Shown piece after piece: positions 5,155-6,694 of a stretch of DNA of 6,694 nucleotides; position 1 is the first letter of the stretch, and each line of letters starts with the position of its first letter. A program made the translations under genes and the position numbers. The DNA lies in the NCBI GenBank assembly GCA_937876865.1, contig CALEFF010000057.1, positions 1 through 6,694 of the forward strand. The letters are read 5' to 3'. The notes below the pieces were generated by a model, which was given only the letters and a program-made list of their open reading frames with translations, was not told the origin of the DNA and ran no database searches. Origin of the DNA: an uncultured Bacteroidales bacterium (GTDB lineage Bacteria; Bacteroidota; Bacteroidia; Bacteroidales; P3).

Positions 5155-6694
5155 ATGGCAAAGAGACATTTACTGACATTTTTAGCATTAGTAATGCTAA
5201 GTTTCAATGCGTTTTCGCAAACGCAAATTTGGACAGCGCAAGGTTTTATCGATTCGGTAGTAACATCAGGAAATTACAAGTTAATGGCAGATATTAACTT
5301 GGGAACGTATGACGCTACAAGTAATGATTTCATTATTGAAAATTTCGCAGGAACCTTTGACGGAAACGGACATACTATAACCTATCAAGCAAGTTATAAT
5401 AGTGGTAGTTTTGGATTGTTTCAAAGCGTAGATGGAACTATAAAGAATCTTACAGTGTCTGCATCAGTTACATTTGGAGGATCTTCTAATCATTTGAATG
5501 TCGGTTTACTTTGTGGAACGTTAGATCAATCTGGAACGTTGCAAAGTTGTAATGTAATAGGAGTTATAAACTCTACAGCTGTATCAAATAATGGTTCAGG
5601 AACAGATTCAGGTCTTTTGGTTGGAGAAAGTTCAGGTACTATTAAGTATTGTATAGCAAATGGTTCTGTGGCGGGTCTTGGACATGTTGGAGGCTTGATT
5701 GGACGAATGAATGGTGGTAGTGTTTTGGGAAGTGCCTTTACCGGCTCGTTATATGCTATTGCTCCTGATAAGGCAAATGGAGATCACTCGTATGGTTCTG
5801 TTGCAGGAGGAATTTGTGGCGCTGTGCAAATGGGTTCAAGTATTAAATCATGTTTTGTAGAAGCAGATATCGTTGCAGAAGATGCTGATAATAGTAAAAT
5901 ACCTTGTTTGCCATATGGGATTGCATACGATAAAACCAATATAGAGATTGTTAATAACTATTGTGAAGGAACTCTTAATGGAGAACCAATAGATGCTCAT
6001 CAAGACGTAACGAATAGTAACAATACTAATAATAACAGCAATTATTATCCCGGTTATGGTAATATGTCAAATCAAGATATAGTTGACGCTCTTAATACTG
6101 CAAAAGGTGATGATCCAAATATAAATTTCGGAGTAGATGGTGAAGACGTAATATTCGGAGTGGTAAGTACAGACATAGTTTGTGAAACTCCGACTAATTT
6201 GACAATAACTAATACTGAAGTAGCTTTTACTGCTTCTTGGACAAGTGCAGATGCGAATAATACAATAGAAAGTCATTGGCATTGGTCTTTGACAGGTGGC
6301 AATGCTTATGATAACGGAGGAGATGCAAGTTCTGCTTCTGTTAATTTAGAAACTCTGCCTGCAAGTTCTACACCTTATACATTTATGGTTTACACAGACT
6401 GTTCTGAAACGGTAAATGGTTTGACTTCATCTGCAATTTCGCAACAATTCTATGTTGATTGCCCTGTGCCGACAGGCTTAACCGCAAGCAATATAACTGA
6501 CAATGGATTTACTATTTCTTGGACTGCTGATGTTGATTGTCAATTAACAGTAAATGGAATCAATTATGAAATCCCAGCAGGCAACCCTATGACAAAACAA
6601 ATCACAGGATTAAATCCCGAAACACAATACACTGCAATCGTAAAAGCAAAATGCGGAAATGAATATGTAGAACAAGCAAGCATAAACGTAACAA
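5155..6694 (+). CDS. Secreted modular surface protein with GLUG-type repeats and fibronectin-III-like domains; C-terminus outside window
   Basis: An open frame from ATG 5155 runs off the right edge after 513 codons with no stop. The start gives a clear Sec type I signal peptide: basic MAKRH, a hydrophobic core, and probable cleavage after FNAFS (residue 21). An AGTFDGNGHTI segment (65-75) precedes about five GLUG-like repeats of the form G-L-hydrophobic-G...G-T-I...C...G-x-V: 86-108, 117-140, 153-174, 179-201 and 218-241. Such repeats are thought to build a beta-solenoid. An Asn-rich linker (284-297) and a segment with LN at 313 close that region. From about 345, PTNLTITNTEVAFTASW and then PTGLTASNITDNGFTISW (439-456) with GLNPETQYTAIVKA (485-498) mark two fibronectin-III-like domains. 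Proteins built this way usually continue with more FN3 domains and a type IX secretion sorting tail, which cannot be seen here. Role is probably adhesion or surface interaction; ligand unknown. Confidence 0.88.
   Translation, partial: MAKRHLLTFLALVMLSFNAFSQTQIWTAQGFIDSVVTSGNYKLMADINLGTYDATSNDFIIENFAGTFDGNGHTITYQASYNSGSFGLFQSVDGTIKNLTVSASVTFGGSSNHLNVGLLCGTLDQSGTLQSCNVIGVINSTAVSNNGSGTDSGLLVGESSGTIKYCIANGSVAGLGHVGGLIGRMNGGSVLGSAFTGSLYAIAPDKANGDHSYGSVAGGICGAVQMGSSIKSCFVEADIVAEDADNSKIPCLPYGIAYDKTNIEIVNNYCEGTLNGEPIDAHQDVTNSNNTNNNSNYYPGYGNMSNQDIVDALNTAKGDDPNINFGVDGEDVIFGVVSTDIVCETPTNLTITNTEVAFTASWTSADANNTIESHWHWSLTGGNAYDNGGDASSASVNLETLPASSTPYTFMVYTDCSETVNGLTSSAISQQFYVDCPVPTGLTASNITDNGFTISWTADVDCQLTVNGINYEIPAGNPMTKQITGLNPETQYTAIVKAKCGNEYVEQASINVT

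Noticed and set aside
6067..6282. Minus-strand 71-codon open frame
   Set aside because: It is antisense to the continuous surface-protein frame.
1..6694. CRISPR array, tRNA, rRNA, insertion sequence or phage genes
   Set aside because: No regularly spaced palindromic repeats, tRNA-like folds, transposase or integrase motifs were seen on either strand.

Overview
The window looks like a chromosomal piece from a member of the Bacteroidota, most likely a Bacteroidales-type host-associated or anaerobic organism. Three things point there: -7 elements of the form TAnnTTTG(CA) upstream of genes, start codons preceded by A-rich leaders instead of Shine-Dalgarno sequences, and the gene content (a coiled-coil lipoprotein of a Bacteroidota type, a GLUG-repeat plus fibronectin-III-like secreted protein, and a Bacteroidota-style UvrA). 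This placement is an inference from sequence style, not from a database match.

Layout. Positions 1-3858 are on the minus strand and read right to left: uvrA (3858-1087), then after only 5 bases a CPA2-type cation:proton antiporter (1081 to beyond the left edge). At 3859-3959 is a 101-base divergent promoter region with a mirrored structure. From 3960 everything reads on the plus strand: a coiled-coil lipoprotein (3960-4820), a strong intrinsic terminator (4843-4870), and a 284-base very AT-rich gap (4871-5154). The gap holds a 21-bp-period T-tract repeat, an imperfect inverted repeat, a candidate promoter, and a leader with a G9 tract and a CT repeat. A secreted modular surface protein follows (5155 to beyond the right edge).

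How the parts relate. UvrA (nucleotide excision repair) and the antiporter share a transcription direction and almost abut, so they are probably co-transcribed, but no functional link is visible. The lipoprotein and the large secreted protein are both cell-envelope proteins, separated by a terminator and probably transcribed independently. The large protein may be variably expressed, since its leader carries a mutable homopolymer.

I see no defence system, mobile element, CRISPR array, tRNA or rRNA. The most interesting material is non-coding: the G9/(CT)n leader at 5087-5123, the mirrored divergent promoters at 3861-3935, and the helically phased T-tracts at 4894-4956. Among the proteins, the antiporter appears to lack an acidic residue where CPA2 transporters usually have one, and its base composition differs from its neighbours. 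I do not see convincing evidence of a wholly new system.
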